From positions 1-43,416 of the forward strand of contig MNCI01003389.1 in NCBI GenBank assembly GCA_015680685.1: 43,416 nucleotides of DNA. Reading direction: 5' to 3'. The position numbers and the translations under genes were made by a program. Origin of the DNA: Gnetum montanum (lineage: Eukaryota > Streptophyta > Gnetopsida > Gnetales > Gnetaceae). Below are positions 41,902-43,416 of this stretch, one piece after another. How positions within the stretch are numbered: the stretch's first letter is position 1; every line of letters starts with the position of its first letter. Under the pieces are notes generated by a model that was not told the DNA's origin, did no database searches, and saw only the letters and a list, made by a program, of their open reading frames with translations.

Positions 41902-43416
41902 CTACACATGCAACACAGTCACAAATGAGCAAGGATAGATAAACCACAATGCAGTCGATACCTTGCCTCAATATGAAGCGCATTGGCTAAGTTGTGGTTA
42001 TGGTAGAAATTAGTTCAGAGAGTTACCATGGGTGACTACCCAAGGTGTAAGGGTTAGGCGAATAGTAAAAAGGAGAAAATTAAAAATTTTATGCTAGGGC
42101 CCCCAGGACTAAGAGCGAACCTCCGATAGCTATAAGATGGAAAAATATGAGGAACAAGAAATATGATAAAAAATAATAATGACAAGGCCAATAAAATGGA
42201 TGTCATGGATGGGGATGAAACAAGAGATGATTGATTGTAAGAAATTTTTAAGGAAAAAAACTTAACAATTGCACCAAAAAGGAATGCCAGTGGGTCCTCC
42301 CCAAAGCAGGCTCATGCCCTTTATGCCCTGACAAACCTACAAACCAAAGAGTCCGTAGGCTCTAGGAATGTCATTTGGAAGCAAGAGTTAAAATGTTACC
42401 CACAAGAATTCACTAAAGAAATACAATGCATCAACCCAGAATGGACTAATGATAAAATCGGCATTGAAGTGGAAAAATGGGGATAAATATGGAGAGGAGA
42501 GAATGGAATGGAATCCTAAGAACAAGGTTGTGTAAAGTCCCTTATGTATTTCATAGTTAATGTGACTGAGTAGAACTCATCCCAAATTCAAACTCAAACA
42601 AACCACATCTAGTGACCTCACATCAACACACTTGACCAATCCATCCACCTGAAGCAACAAGAATGCTTCCACAAAGAGTCACCACCATTCTGAGGAGAGC
42701 GAGATGGAGAAGCAAGAAGTGAGAAAGGGCCTTAGTTAGAGGAAACCTTCAAGCATGGGTAACATGTCTTTCCAATTTCATAACTAGTGCTTGTAGCCCT
42801 TTTATTTGGTCTAAGGGGTATGCTTTGAATTCCTAGGTTGTTTTTTTTTTTAAATGGGAACCACACCATGCAAAGACCCATGCATTTTTATTTTTATTTT
42901 TTGCATTTTTTTTGTCTAAGGGGTGTGCTTTGAATTTTCACTTCTTCTTCTTTTGCGTGAGAACCACACCATGCAAAGACTTATTTTTATTCACTCAACT
43001 TCCCAATTTTTGAATAATGTAAGAATGGTGGAAAACCTAGAAAAAAGGATCCAAGCACCCAAGAAAATGGCTAGCAGAAATGCATCAAATTCCCTTGAAG
43101 TCACATCCTTTTCATCTTTTGAGTCTTTCCTTGGTTTGAAAAACACCCAGCCACCAATTTATTAATAAGTTTACTTAGAAAAAAGGGACTATACAATTCC
43201 AAGCCAAAGGAGACCATAGAGTTGTATCGATGAGTGGATGGCATAAACTCATTGCCTGTTTTACCGAAAGAACCATACCTTAATATCAGCATCATAATTC
43301 AAAGGTAAAAACCAAACATTAGCAATTAATAGGATATAATTCAATCTTCCATCATGAGCATGTATTGGATAACAAATAAAAGCAATCAAGTAAACAAAGA
43401 AATAGTAAAAATATGA
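41902..43416 (-). other. E6 non-coding region up to window edge
   Basis: Colinear with other elements: GTGGGTCCTCCCCAAAGCAGGCTC near 42291, GAGAAAGGGCCTTAG near 42721, and GGCATGGGTAACATGTCTTTCC near 42753. No U3-like TATA segment was seen, and no supported ORF. Confidence 0.65.
42810..42990 (-). repeat. Tandem pair of the GTGTGCTTTGAA unit in E6
   Basis: GTCTAAGGGGTATGCTTTGAATTC...GGGAACCACACCATGCAAAGACC followed by GTCTAAGGGGTGTGCTTTGAATTT...GAGAACCACACCATGCAAAGAC; period roughly 100 bases, with T-run expansion in between. Confidence 0.75.

Noticed and set aside
1-43416. tRNA, rRNA or intact host protein genes
   Set aside because: I looked for tRNA-like cloverleaf blocks, conserved rRNA strings and long spliced host exons, and saw none that could be supported by eye.

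Overview
The window is repeat-derived plant nuclear DNA with no intact host gene. It is AT-rich, CpG-poor almost throughout, and made of degenerate LTR retrotransposons of the Ty3/gypsy Athila/Tat branch, all on the minus strand. A seed plant with a large, old, repeat-filled genome is the natural source. The evidence is the gag-PR-RT-RNase H-IN order, the RT block FLDGYSGYNQI, a DX59DX35E integrase spacing, ~840-bp TGATGA..TGATCA-like LTRs, two primer-binding sites matching the 3' end of tRNA-Asp with transition-only differences, and a conserved ATGGGGGTA polypurine tract. I cannot name the species. Four single-N gap marks (8538, 8874, 25851, 26206) bound two blocks that look misassembled; a fifth N is at 19947.

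Layout from left to right (element names are mine): E0 1-6150 (accessory ORF remnant, 3' non-coding region, integrase). E1 6151-15425 (3' LTR, PPT, accessory ORF broken by a 2.55-kb foreign insertion at ~9414-11967, 3' non-coding region, integrase fragment). E2 15426-~25185 (most complete: 3' LTR, PPT, 3' region without the accessory ORF, IN, RNase H, RT, PR, gag, PBS, truncated 5' LTR). E3 ~25186-29261 (PR, gag, PBS, 5' LTR). E4 29262-39524 (accessory ORF, 3' region, IN, RNase H, RT, PR, gag, partial 5' LTR). E5 39525-40711 (RT and PR-upstream fragment). E6 40712-end (3' LTR, PPT, 3' region, continuing off the window). Five LTR outer ends abut internal sequence of another element, so the structure is a nest of insertions, later trimmed by deletions.

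The elements carry the usual replication genes, all broken by stops, frameshifts and lost catalytic residues. Many stops are explicable as C-to-T changes, typical of methylated heterochromatin. The least ordinary feature is a sense-strand accessory ORF of roughly 1.3-1.5 kb or more between integrase and the 3' LTR in E0, E1 and E4. It is preceded, about 450-550 bp upstream, by a sequence resembling the LTR's own U3 (TATA motif CTATAAATA in E1 and E4, plus the same short U3 repeat motifs). E2 and E6 lack both the accessory ORF and the U3-like segment. This suggests a promoter-plus-ORF cassette distinguishing two structural subfamilies.
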